From Omnitrophica WOR_2 bacterium RIFCSPHIGHO2_02_FULL_52_10 (GTDB taxonomy: Bacteria > Omnitrophota > Gorgyraeia > Zapsychrales > Zapsychraceae): a stretch of 8,642 nucleotides of DNA. A program made the position numbers and the translations under genes. The notes beneath the pieces are model-generated. The model saw only the letters and a program-made list of their open reading frames with translations, was not told where the DNA came from and did no database searches. Location: positions 1,248-9,889 of the forward strand of contig MHGR01000022.1 of the NCBI GenBank assembly GCA_001805655.1. Direction: 5' to 3'. This document shows positions 1 to 6,364 of this stretch, in pieces (position 1 is the first letter of the stretch; the number at the start of each line of letters is the position of its first letter).

Positions 1-177
1 CAAGGTGTCCAGCCCGAGGATCTGGAAGAGCAGGAACGCGACGATCAGGTAAATGATTCCCTTGAGGACCTGGAAGGCGCGGGTGCCCTCGAAAAAAACA
101 AGGATTTTGTAGAGGATAATCCAGAGGATCAGGACCTCAAGCAGCGGTTTGACGACTTCCCAGAATACAAAACTCAT
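1..177 (-). CDS. cdaA: Diadenylate cyclase CdaA, N-terminal part (cut by window edge)
   Basis: Only the first 59 codons lie in the window; the catalytic DAC domain would be beyond the left edge. What is visible is a short N-terminus followed by two hydrophobic stretches (about residues 13-29 and 40-54) separated by the phrase FFEGTRAFQVLKGI. The GTRA-x-Q-x-LKGI signature between membrane helices is typical of the membrane-bound CdaA/DacA (YbbP, TIGR00159) family, which condenses two ATP into cyclic-di-AMP, a second messenger for potassium and osmolyte balance and cell-wall homeostasis. The ATG at 177 lies 7 bases after the folP stop and has no clear Shine-Dalgarno, so it is probably translated by coupling with folP. 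The identification rests on the N-terminal signature and on the folP neighbour, since no DGA or RHR catalytic motif can be seen here. Confidence 0.85.
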   Translation of the reverse strand, partial: MSFVFWEVVKPLLEVLILWIILYKILVFFEGTRAFQVLKGIIYLIVAFLLFQILGLDTL

Positions 178-184
178 GGCGAAT

Positions 185-1126
185 TTAAGAATAGGATGCG
201 TTTAAGATCGCATCGGTCATCAGGGCGATGTCCCTCATGGCCTTGACATCATGGACGCGGACGATGTGGGCGCCGTTGAGGATGCTGGCGCATACGGTCG
301 CCGCGGTGCCGAGGATCCGTTGGCCGACGTCCTTGTTCAAAACGGCTCCGATAAATGATTTACGGGATGTGCCGATGAGCAACGGCCGGCCAAGCGTTTT
401 AAAATCCTTTAAGCGGTTGAGGATTTCCAAATTGTGCCCGGCCGTCTTGCCGAACCCGATCCCCGGATCAATGATGATTTTATCCGATTTTATTCCCGCC
501 TCCAAGCATTTTTCGATGGAGCGTTCCAGGGCGTTTATGATATCCGCAATCACGTCATGGTAATGGATGCCGGTCTGCATGGTCCTGGGCACCCCCCGCA
601 TGTGCATCAGGACGACGGCCGCGTTATAATTCCGTGCCATTTTAAGAAGCCGTGACGGCGGATGCGCGCCCAGAATCGTGTTGAGGATGCAAGCGCCGGC
701 GTCCAGGGCCGCTTGGGCAACCGCCGGCTTGTACGTGTCAACGGAAATCGGGATCTCGACTTTTCCGGATAACACCCGTATCACCGGGATGACCCGCGCG
801 AGTTCCTCCCGGATGCTGACCGGCTTGGCGCCGGGGCGGGTCGATTCCCCGCCGACATCGATGATATCGGCGCCTTCCCGGATATGCTTTTGGGCGAGGC
901 GCACAGCGCGCCGTGTGCTGTCCTTTCCCTGCCAACAGCCATCATTGCTGAAGGAATCCGGCGTGACGTTGACAATCCCCTGGATGTAGGTGCGCTGCCC
1001 CAAAGAGAGATGGTGAGGACCGGCTTCAATCAAGTAACATTGCCTGAGGAGCCTGCTTTTTGGCCGCGGCCCAATAGATGGTTTGAAAGTTTCAGGCGTC
1101 CGCGGATGCGACAGAGTTGCCGGCAT
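185..1126 (-). CDS. folP: Dihydropteroate synthase
   Basis: Joins 6-hydroxymethyl-dihydropterin pyrophosphate to p-aminobenzoate, giving dihydropteroate for folate synthesis; a cytosolic TIM barrel and the sulfonamide target. With the ATG at 1126 the product is 313 residues. Visible motifs are GIVNVTPDSFS (50-60), DVGGESTRPGA (90-100), SVDT (128-131), LMHMRG (173-178), DPGIGFGK (220-227), SRKS (254-257) and IRVHDV (289-294), so the known pterin, phosphate and pABA contacts are mostly kept. One oddity is that the usual N-D-I of the third strand reads N149-T150-I151. The start is uncertain. The open frame extends to 1246, but that part only mirrors ftsH. ATG 1126 overlaps ftsH by 35 bases with a weak GGA upstream, and a TTG at 1033 would give a core-length protein of 282 residues. 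Residues about 20-45 resemble the lead-in of other DHPS proteins, which favours 1126. Confidence 0.93.
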   Translation of the reverse strand: MPATLSHPRTPETFKPSIGPRPKSRLLRQCYLIEAGPHHLSLGQRTYIQGIVNVTPDSFSNDGCWQGKDSTRRAVRLAQKHIREGADIIDVGGESTRPGAKPVSIREELARVIPVIRVLSGKVEIPISVDTYKPAVAQAALDAGACILNTILGAHPPSRLLKMARNYNAAVVLMHMRGVPRTMQTGIHYHDVIADIINALERSIEKCLEAGIKSDKIIIDPGIGFGKTAGHNLEILNRLKDFKTLGRPLLIGTSRKSFIGAVLNKDVGQRILGTAATVCASILNGAHIVRVHDVKAMRDIALMTDAILNASYS

Positions 1127-3101
1127 TATTGTCCGTGCGGTTATCAGGGGGAGGCTCACTCTCTGTTTTTGCCTTTGTTTCGGGTTCTTCAGCCATGCCG
1201 AGCAGGACGCGCGCCTCGTCAATGTCCATGACCTCTTTTTCAACAAGCGTCGCCGCCAGCGTGTCCAGTTTGTCCCGGTGTTTTGTCAAGAGGTCCTTTG
1301 CCCGGTTATAAGATTGGTTCACGAGATTGCGGACTTCTTCGTCGATTTTTTTGGCGGTTTCCTCGCTGTAGTCTTTTTGCTGCAGAAGGTCCCGTCCCAG
1401 GAATCCCAATTGCTCAGTCTTGCCGTACGCCAATGTTCCCATTTTGCCGCTCATGCCGTAGACACAAACCATGTTGTGTGCGATTTGGGTCACTCGCTCC
1501 AGGTCATTGGAAACTCCCGTAGACGTGTCGCCGATGTGGATTTCCTCGCCGACAAGCCCTCCCAGGAGAACCGTCATCTGCCCCAGCAATTCCTTTTTGT
1601 TCATGTAATGCTTGTCCTCTTTCGGGGGCGTCAGCGTATAGCCGCCGGCCATGCCCCGGGGGATGATGGAAACCTTTGTGAACGTGTCCACCTCATCGAT
1701 CAGTAAGGATAATAAGGCGTGCCCCGATTCATGGTAAGCGGTCATCTCTTTTTCGGTCCTGGACGTCGTCCGGCTCTTTTTTTCCGGCCCCATGGTGACG
1801 CGTTCGACGGCGGCATGAAATTCATCCATCCCGACCGCATCTTTGTTCCTGCGCGAAGCAAGCAAAGCCGCCTCATTGCAGACATTGGCAAGGTCAGCCC
1901 CGGAAAAATAAACGGTTTGCTGGGCAATCTTCCTCAAATTAACGTCATTAGCCAGCTTGATCGATTTGGTATGGACATTCAGGATCCCCTCCCGGCCGTT
2001 AATGTCCGGCAGGCCGACGACGATCCGGCGGTCAAAACGGCCCGGGCGCAATAAAGCGGGGTCGAGGGTGTCCGGCCGGTTGGTGGCCGCGATCAGGATC
2101 AAGCCGCCTTGATTGACAAATCCGTCCATTTCCACCAGCAGGGCGTTGAGCGTTTGCTCCCGCTCATCGTTGCCGCCGCCGATTCCGGCGAAGCGCAGCC
2201 GGCCGACGGCATCGATCTCATCAATAAAAATAATCGCGCCCTTTCCGGAACCCTTGGCGGCCTTGCGGCCCTGCTCAAAGAGGTCGCGCACACGGGACGC
2301 GCCGACGCCGACAAACATCTCGACAAAATCCGAGCCGCTTAACGAAAAAAACGGCACTTCCGCCTCGCCGGCAACGGCCTTCGCGAGGAGTGTTTTGCCT
2401 GTTCCGGGGGGGCCGACCAGCAGGACACCTTTAGGGATTTTTCCTCCGAGGCGTTCAAATTTTTTGGGCTCCATCAGGAACTCAATGACCTCCTGAAGTT
2501 CTTCCTTGGCCTCATCCACGCCGGCCACATCCTTGAACGTGATTTGCCGGTTATGGTGGTCGTTCATCTTGGCCCGGGATTTGCCGAAGGACCAAATCTT
2601 GTTCCCCATTTGATTGCCGCGGTGAGAAAAATACCAGATGATGAGGATGATGAAAATGATCGGCCCGAAAGAAAAGAAAAGTTGGCTCCAGAGCAATTCC
2701 GGAGGATTAATGGAAAAGTCGTCAACGTTTTTGCGTATCAAATCTATAAGGGATGCGTCATAATTTTGCGGAATCACGACCCGGAAATGGTCGCCGTTGG
2801 TGTACGTCCCTTCCAACGTATTCTCCGTGCTCTCAATCAGCCGGATGGAGGAAATAGCGCGGTCTGGATTGTTCCCTTCCAGGATATTATAGAATTGATT
2901 GTAAGAGAGTTTTTCGAACTTGCCGACGGGTGTCACTGTATCCGATTGGCTCATCAGCATTAAAAAGACAAATCCCAGCAAAAGCCAGAACAGCCAGCTG
3001 TTATTGGGCTGTTTTGGGGCGTCCTTGCCGGGTAACGGCCTGCGGGGGCGCTTCATGCCCGGCCTGTTAAATTGGTTTTTGCTGATGTTCGGGTTTGCCA
3101 T
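1092..3101 (-). CDS. ftsH: ATP-dependent zinc metalloprotease FtsH
   Basis: Membrane-anchored AAA+ protease that unfolds and degrades damaged membrane proteins and short-lived regulators as a hexamer. The 669-residue product has, in order: a basic, proline-rich N-tail; membrane helix 1 (about 36-50); an extracytoplasmic domain (51-135); membrane helix 2 (about 137-158); the AAA domain with Walker A GPPGTGKT (230-237), pore motif FVG (263-265), Walker B IIFIDEID (290-297) and the second region of homology ending RPGRFDRR (352-359); and the peptidase domain with zinc site HESGH (457-461) and third ligand D533 in GVSND. The last 40 or so residues are acidic and polar, probably disordered. All key residues are present, so it should be active. 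ATG 3101 is chosen because AGAAGGAAG precedes it; the in-frame ATG at 3200 would add 33 unrelated residues over promoter-like AT-rich DNA. folP starts within its 3' end. Confidence 0.97.
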   Translation of the reverse strand: MANPNISKNQFNRPGMKRPRRPLPGKDAPKQPNNSWLFWLLLGFVFLMLMSQSDTVTPVGKFEKLSYNQFYNILEGNNPDRAISSIRLIESTENTLEGTYTNGDHFRVVIPQNYDASLIDLIRKNVDDFSINPPELLWSQLFFSFGPIIFIILIIWYFSHRGNQMGNKIWSFGKSRAKMNDHHNRQITFKDVAGVDEAKEELQEVIEFLMEPKKFERLGGKIPKGVLLVGPPGTGKTLLAKAVAGEAEVPFFSLSGSDFVEMFVGVGASRVRDLFEQGRKAAKGSGKGAIIFIDEIDAVGRLRFAGIGGGNDEREQTLNALLVEMDGFVNQGGLILIAATNRPDTLDPALLRPGRFDRRIVVGLPDINGREGILNVHTKSIKLANDVNLRKIAQQTVYFSGADLANVCNEAALLASRRNKDAVGMDEFHAAVERVTMGPEKKSRTTSRTEKEMTAYHESGHALLSLLIDEVDTFTKVSIIPRGMAGGYTLTPPKEDKHYMNKKELLGQMTVLLGGLVGEEIHIGDTSTGVSNDLERVTQIAHNMVCVYGMSGKMGTLAYGKTEQLGFLGRDLLQQKDYSEETAKKIDEEVRNLVNQSYNRAKDLLTKHRDKLDTLAATLVEKEVMDIDEARVLLGMAEEPETKAKTESEPPPDNRTDNNAGNSVASADA

Positions 3102-3111
3102 GTGACAAATG

Positions 3112-3120
3112 CTTCCTTCT
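3112..3120 (-). promoter_or_regulatory. Shine-Dalgarno deciding the ftsH start
   Basis: On the minus strand this reads AGAAGGAAG, with 10 bases between its end and the ATG at 3101. It supports that start over the in-frame ATG at 3200, which lies over the tilS-proximal promoter-like region. Confidence 0.6.
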
Positions 3121-3138
3121 GATTTTTTAGAATTAATA

Positions 3139-3151
3139 TTAGTATCACTAA
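3139..3151. repeat. Inverted repeat TTAGT-N3-ACTAA in the ftsH leader
   Basis: Five-base arms separated by three bases, about 20 bases downstream of the proposed ftsH transcription start and about 38 bases before the ATG. It could be a repressor site or chance in AT-rich DNA. It does not match the CIRCE element (TTAGCACTC-N9-GAGTGCTAA) despite the shared TTAG start. Confidence 0.3.
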
Positions 3152-3172
3152 CAATACGGTAAATGAAGTTAT

Positions 3173-3200
3173 ATTGTACAATAACCGGTGATTTATTCAA
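3173..3200 (-). promoter_or_regulatory. Possible sigma-70 promoter for ftsH-folP-cdaA
   Basis: Minus-strand TTGAAT (3195-3200) and TACAAT (3173-3178) are separated by 16 bases, matching the -35 and -10 consensus at 4 and 5 of 6 positions. They lie just after the tilS stop in the AT-rich 102-base gap before ftsH. The -10 falls inside a perfect 12-base palindrome, TATTGTACAATA (3172-3183). A second inverted repeat, TTAGT-N3-ACTAA, lies at 3139-3151, downstream of the expected transcription start. Both could be operators, but this is read by eye only. Confidence 0.35.
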
Positions 3201-3203
3201 GCA

Positions 3204-4196
3204 TTAGTTCTGGGTCAGGGTGAGGTATTTCTGGTCTTTGCGGACATGGATTTTTCGCGGCAGATGGACAACGGAGCCCTGGGGGCGGTTTTTCAGAAGG
3301 TCTTCGATCTCACGGTAATGATCGAAGGTCAGGCGGTTGGTGCTCCCCTGCAGTTTTTCAATGCCCGCGCGGATTAACATCCGTTGCAGCGCAGGGTGCT
3401 GTTTGCCCAGGGCGGCACGGTCGATGAGCACCTTTGATGGACCAGCCGAATACTTTGCGTACTTGGTAAAGATTCTGGCCACTTGATCCTCCAAGTAGTT
3501 ATAATCGGTATCAATGTGCTCGGCCAGATTTACCAGCAGCTCTTTAATATTCCGGTTGTAGCCGGCCGTTAACAGTGGCAGGAGTTCCAGGCGGATTTTA
3601 TTCCGGAAAAATTTTTTCTGCCTATTGGTAGGGTCGTTGCGGTAGGGGATTTTCCGTTTTTTCAAAAAGGAAAGTATTTCCTCTTTGGAGGTGTTCAACA
3701 TGGGACGAAAGATGCGCACGCCGTTGAGCTCTTTTTGCTGCGCAATACCACGTAAACCCTGCAGCCCGGTTCCCCTCAGGATGCGCATGAGGACAGTTTC
3801 CGCCAGGTCGTCCTTTGTGTGGGCCAACACAACCGCGCGGGCGCCGATGCGCTTGGACAAATGGCTAAAGAATTGAAGCCGCCTTTGGCGGGCGGCGTCT
3901 TCCAGCGACCCTTTTTTGCGCCTATGAGGATGTCTCCACATTTGGGTTGTGCAGGGAACATTTAGTTCCTCAGCGAGTTTTTCGACAAATTTCTGGTTTC
4001 TGCCGGACTGTCGGTGGAGGTTATGATTGTAATGCGCGATGTGCAGATGAAACCCGATTTCATACTGCAGAGCGTGCAGAATATGTGTCAAGGCGGTGGA
4101 ATCCGGCCCGCCGGAAGCCCCGATGATGACCGTGTCCCCCCGGTCGAATGAATTTGCGCTAAGGATGTCCTTTCTTAACCTGTGCATTAAGTTCAT
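3204..4196 (-). CDS. tilS: tRNA(Ile)-lysidine synthase
   Basis: Modifies C34 of the CAU-anticodon tRNA-Ile to lysidine using ATP and lysine, changing its decoding from AUG to AUA and its charging from Met to Ile. The N-type ATP pyrophosphatase loop SGGPDS is at 28-33. It is followed by HYNHNL (55-60), AHTKDDLAET (125-134, where many homologues have Q for this L), RILRGTGLQGLRG (138-150) and RNDPTN with FFRNKIR (186-202). The C-terminal third is helical. At 330 residues it resembles short TilS forms (Aquifex-like) and lacks the extra C-terminal domain of the roughly 430-residue E. coli enzyme. Its ATG overlaps the preceding stop as TAATG, so translation is probably coupled to the nuclease-fold gene. 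The tilS-ftsH adjacency is widespread; the hpt gene often found between them is missing. Confidence 0.93.
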   Translation of the reverse strand: MNLMHRLRKDILSANSFDRGDTVIIGASGGPDSTALTHILHALQYEIGFHLHIAHYNHNLHRQSGRNQKFVEKLAEELNVPCTTQMWRHPHRRKKGSLEDAARQRRLQFFSHLSKRIGARAVVLAHTKDDLAETVLMRILRGTGLQGLRGIAQQKELNGVRIFRPMLNTSKEEILSFLKKRKIPYRNDPTNRQKKFFRNKIRLELLPLLTAGYNRNIKELLVNLAEHIDTDYNYLEDQVARIFTKYAKYSAGPSKVLIDRAALGKQHPALQRMLIRAGIEKLQGSTNRLTFDHYREIEDLLKNRPQGSVVHLPRKIHVRKDQKYLTLTQN

Positions 4197-4765
4197 TATT
4201 GACCTTGTAAGCCCCGTTTTTCCTCACGAGCTTCTTTGTAGGCCTGGCGCAGTTCATCAGCATACTTTATGTTTGGCGGGCGGATTTGAAGATAGGCAAA
4301 ACCCTGCCGGAGGATTTCGGCGTTGACGAAGGTGCCGTCATCCTTTCGAAACACATACGCAAAAGTTTGAAAATCCTCGTCCTTTTTTTCAACGTCGAAC
4401 TCGATGCGGACGTGGCGGCCTACCAGCATGTTCCGGACAAACTCAAAGGCCGTTTCCTCTAACGGCGTTTCCGGGGTGACGGGCCCCTTTATAACCATGC
4501 CAAGTTCGTTACGCTTAATGTCTGCTTTACGTTTCCGTGGGGCGTCCGGGGCCTGCAATCCGATCAGTTTGATGACCTCCCCTTTCTCTCCCATGCGTTC
4601 CTTCAAGACAATGGTATCTGTAGTGAGGATTTCCTCAATCACGACGTCCGCATATTGCGTTTCACTTTTAAATAGAATGTCAAAATTTGATTGAGCGCAA
4701 GCGGGGTTGTGAGTCAGGGCGGCCAGGCAAGCGGCGCCAAAAATTATTTTTAAGTCGAGCTTCAT
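4196..4765 (-). CDS. Exported SNase-fold (thermonuclease-like) protein, probably not catalytic
   Basis: A 189-residue protein. Residues 1-24 form a signal peptide (hydrophobic core IIFGAACLAAL, cleavage probably after A22-C23-A24), so it should act outside the cytoplasm. N20-P21-A22 before C23 is a poor lipobox. Residues 38-185 match the staphylococcal nuclease OB-fold: VVIEEILTTDTIVL (41-54), VIKLIGLQAPDAP (64-76), a helix EETAFEFVRNML (103-114), then VRIEFD and FAYVF with VNAEILRQGFAYL (147-159). Compared with SNase, the metal and phosphate residues are mostly changed: R35 to K66, D40 to Q71, E43 to D74 and R87 to Q133. Only the D21 equivalent, D50, remains. It is therefore likely to bind rather than cut. 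Its stop overlaps the tilS ATG. No Shine-Dalgarno is evident, but the signal peptide fixes the start. The biological role is unknown. Confidence 0.8.
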   Translation of the reverse strand: MKLDLKIIFGAACLAALTHNPACAQSNFDILFKSETQYADVVIEEILTTDTIVLKERMGEKGEVIKLIGLQAPDAPRKRKADIKRNELGMVIKGPVTPETPLEETAFEFVRNMLVGRHVRIEFDVEKKDEDFQTFAYVFRKDDGTFVNAEILRQGFAYLQIRPPNIKYADELRQAYKEAREEKRGLQGQ

Positions 4766-4897
4766 TATTAACGGACAAACAATTAAAAGAGGGTGAAATC
4801 TTGAGAGTAGAGATTGTGCCCTAGGGTTCCTATGTATTGACTTTCAGGTTTCCCGCTCCCTGACTTTACGGTGGGGATGTCGAAAGCGGTTGGTTGG
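4766..4897. other. Intergenic gap between doxX-like gene and SNase-fold gene
   Basis: About 130 bases with no open frame of note. It contains the perfect palindrome CCCTAGGG (4819-4826) and a direct repeat TGACTTT (4838-4844 and 4861-4867). No stem followed by a T-run marks a terminator on the minus strand, and no convincing -35/-10 pair was found, so it remains open whether the SNase-fold gene is read from the DoxX promoter. Confidence 0.4.
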
Positions 4898-5299
4898 CTA
4901 CTTTTTGCCTTTGCCGCCGATGCGAATATTCCCGGGGCCGAGAGCGATCAGGGTTAAGGCCATGATGATGAGGGCAAAGTTATACTCAAAACCGCGGTTC
5001 ATCATATTAAATCCATTCTTGCCGTGGACCGTTAAGATCGCGCCGAGCATGATGACGATGATACCGCAGGACGCGATTTCTGTCATAAATCCGGTCAGGC
5101 AGGCTATGCCCCCGAGAAATTCACCCCAGGCCACCAGGGCCTGTATAACGGTTGGAAGCCCGGAGCGGCTCCAAGAGAAGCCCAGGCTGGTCCCTTCCGC
5201 AAAAATTTTTGTAACCCCATGATATAAAAAAATCATTCCCAGGCCGAAACGGAGAAATAGCGGGGCCAACGGCTTAAATTTTTCGAAGGCTTGGCTCAT
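4898..5299 (-). CDS. DoxX-family integral membrane protein
   Basis: A 133-residue protein with four predicted membrane helices (about residues 12-28, 52-70, 74-91 and 107-121). The family look is clear: LRFGLGMIFLYHGVTKIF near the start, a W-G-E-F-L-G-G-I-A second helix followed by TGF, and the third-helix phrase IMLGAILTVHGKNGF with F-E-Y-N-F-A afterwards. DoxX/DoxD-like proteins sit in the cytoplasmic membrane. Some are tied to thiosulfate:quinone oxidoreductase or to redox stress complexes, but most, probably including this one, have no assigned reaction. The C-terminus ends in basic residues (GGKGKK), expected on the cytoplasmic side. The start is well supported by AAGGAGG (5306-5312) six bases upstream, and a good promoter precedes it. 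It is divergent from the acyltransferase gene. Confidence 0.85.
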   Translation of the reverse strand: MSQAFEKFKPLAPLFLRFGLGMIFLYHGVTKIFAEGTSLGFSWSRSGLPTVIQALVAWGEFLGGIACLTGFMTEIASCGIIVIMLGAILTVHGKNGFNMMNRGFEYNFALIIMALTLIALGPGNIRIGGKGKK

Positions 5300-5305
5300 G
5301 ACATC

Positions 5306-5312
5306 CCTCCTT
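5306..5312 (-). promoter_or_regulatory. Strong Shine-Dalgarno for the DoxX-family gene
   Basis: Minus-strand AAGGAGG with six bases before the ATG at 5299. It is the best ribosome binding site in the window; most neighbours have weak or no Shine-Dalgarno. Confidence 0.75.
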
Positions 5313-5369
5313 AATAAGTTTAAAGATATATTTCATTGTAAGTTTAATAAAAAGAAAAATCTAGAAAAA

Positions 5370-5399
5370 ATTGTAATACTTTTGTATACTAAACGTCAA
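5370..5399 (-). promoter_or_regulatory. Sigma-70 type promoter for the DoxX-family gene
   Basis: Minus-strand TTGACG (5394-5399) and TACAAT (5370-5375), each 5 of 6 to consensus, are separated by 18 bases. Transcription would start near 5363, giving a leader of about 64 bases. The spacer contains an imperfect dyad centred on GTATAC (5380-5393, six of seven pairs), placed between -35 and -10 as in operators of MerR-type activators. That regulatory reading is a guess. Confidence 0.5.
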
Positions 5400-5515
5400 T
5401 CTTCCTCTGTGGCGCCAGGGAGGGGTTACCGGAAATCTTATATAAAGTAGTTGTATTGTTATCACAATGCTGTTTAATAGTAGGAATATCCCATCTTAAA
5501 TTCGGGTATTTACTA

Positions 5516-6364
5516 ATGCGAACAATAAAATTCCTCCTTATCTTTGGTTGTCTTGTGGTCTACTTTCTGATGGGGTGCCTTGTGCGCGCGGTCATGTTCT
5601 GGGCGGATGAGTACACGGTGATCAAGGTCATGAACTGCCTGAAATTTATTCTCATGAGGGCGTTTAGGCTCATAGGCAATGTCAAGGTTACGGTTAAGGG
5701 GCGGAGGGAAATATTAAAGGAGCGGAGTCTTTTTATTATCAGCGCGCACACCGGTTATCTTGACGGGGTGATTCTGGGCAGCCTTGTGCCGGGCTCATTC
5801 ACGACGAAAGAGGAAATACGGAACTTGCCTTTGCTTGGCAAAATCGTGGCCCTCGGAGGAAGCATTTTTATCAACCGCAGAGAAAAAAGCAAGATCATAA
5901 GCTACGTGCATTTGATGGCCGAGCAGTTAAGGCACAATATCAATATTTTTAATTTTCCTGAAGGTCATGCGACGGACGGGACCAAAATCCTGTCATTCTT
6001 CCCTGCCTTTTTCGATGCCCCGCTAAAAACGCGATCACCCATCGTCCCCATTACCATCAAGTATGAGCGGGTCAACGGCGAGCCGATCAAGGATCGGAAT
6101 GAAGTTTATCATTACGGCGGGAAAACATCGATCATCAGGCATTTATGGAATTTCCTTAGATTCAAGAGCGCGGAGGTGACTGTCGTCGTTCACGAAAAGA
6201 TTGAGTGTAACGGGTTTAAGCCGGACAGTCGAGGAAGAAAATCGATGAGCGACCTGTGTATTCAGCGGCTTTCAAAATACACGAACCTCCCTATTTCTCG
6301 CGACCATCCCCTTCAAAAGCCCTCCACGAACCGGATCCGTAAAGAGGTCTGCAAGGAACATTAA
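5516..6364 (+). CDS. PlsC-type lysophospholipid acyltransferase
   Basis: A 282-residue membrane-bound acyltransferase of the 1-acyl-glycerol-3-phosphate (or lyso-ornithine lipid) type, which would move a fatty acyl group onto a lysolipid. A hydrophobic N-terminal segment (5-23) anchors it. The HX4D catalytic motif is H78-T-G-Y-L-D83. Motif II is GSIFINRR (115-122), FPEG is at 147-150 and IVPITIKY (176-183) forms the last motif. FPEG is followed by HATDGTKIL, not the common TRS; a TDGT stretch after FPEG recalls OlsA-like enzymes, but the substrate cannot be told. The frame is open from a TTG at 5456, yet the ATG at 5516 directly precedes the hydrophobic anchor and is preferred. Neither start has a clear Shine-Dalgarno. 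It is the only plus-strand gene, and its stop overlaps the MATE stop tail to tail. Confidence 0.85.
   Translation: MRTIKFLLIFGCLVVYFLMGCLVRAVMFWADEYTVIKVMNCLKFILMRAFRLIGNVKVTVKGRREILKERSLFIISAHTGYLDGVILGSLVPGSFTTKEEIRNLPLLGKIVALGGSIFINRREKSKIISYVHLMAEQLRHNINIFNFPEGHATDGTKILSFFPAFFDAPLKTRSPIVPITIKYERVNGEPIKDRNEVYHYGGKTSIIRHLWNFLRFKSAEVTVVVHEKIECNGFKPDSRGRKSMSDLCIQRLSKYTNLPISRDHPLQKPSTNRIRKEVCKEH

Noticed and set aside
1127..1246. Extension of folP upstream to 1246
   Set aside because: It lies wholly over the ftsH 3' end in another frame, and its residues do not resemble DHPS.
1083..1706. Plus-strand open frame of 207 codons antisense to ftsH
   Set aside because: It is a shadow of ftsH: it covers the conserved peptidase domain, and its product is Cys/His/Phe-rich without a recognisable domain. 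The same applies to 2113-2496 and 2544-2963.
3139..3151. CIRCE (HrcA) element before ftsH
   Set aside because: Only TTAG is shared; the arms and spacing do not fit the CIRCE consensus.
3102..3200. In-frame N-terminal extension of ftsH by 33 codons (ATG at 3200)
   Set aside because: It covers AT-rich, promoter-like DNA, encodes nothing FtsH-like and has no Shine-Dalgarno, whereas ATG 3101 has one.
5456..5515. TTG start for the acyltransferase
   Set aside because: It adds 20 residues with no Shine-Dalgarno, whereas ATG 5516 sits right before the membrane anchor expected at the N-terminus.
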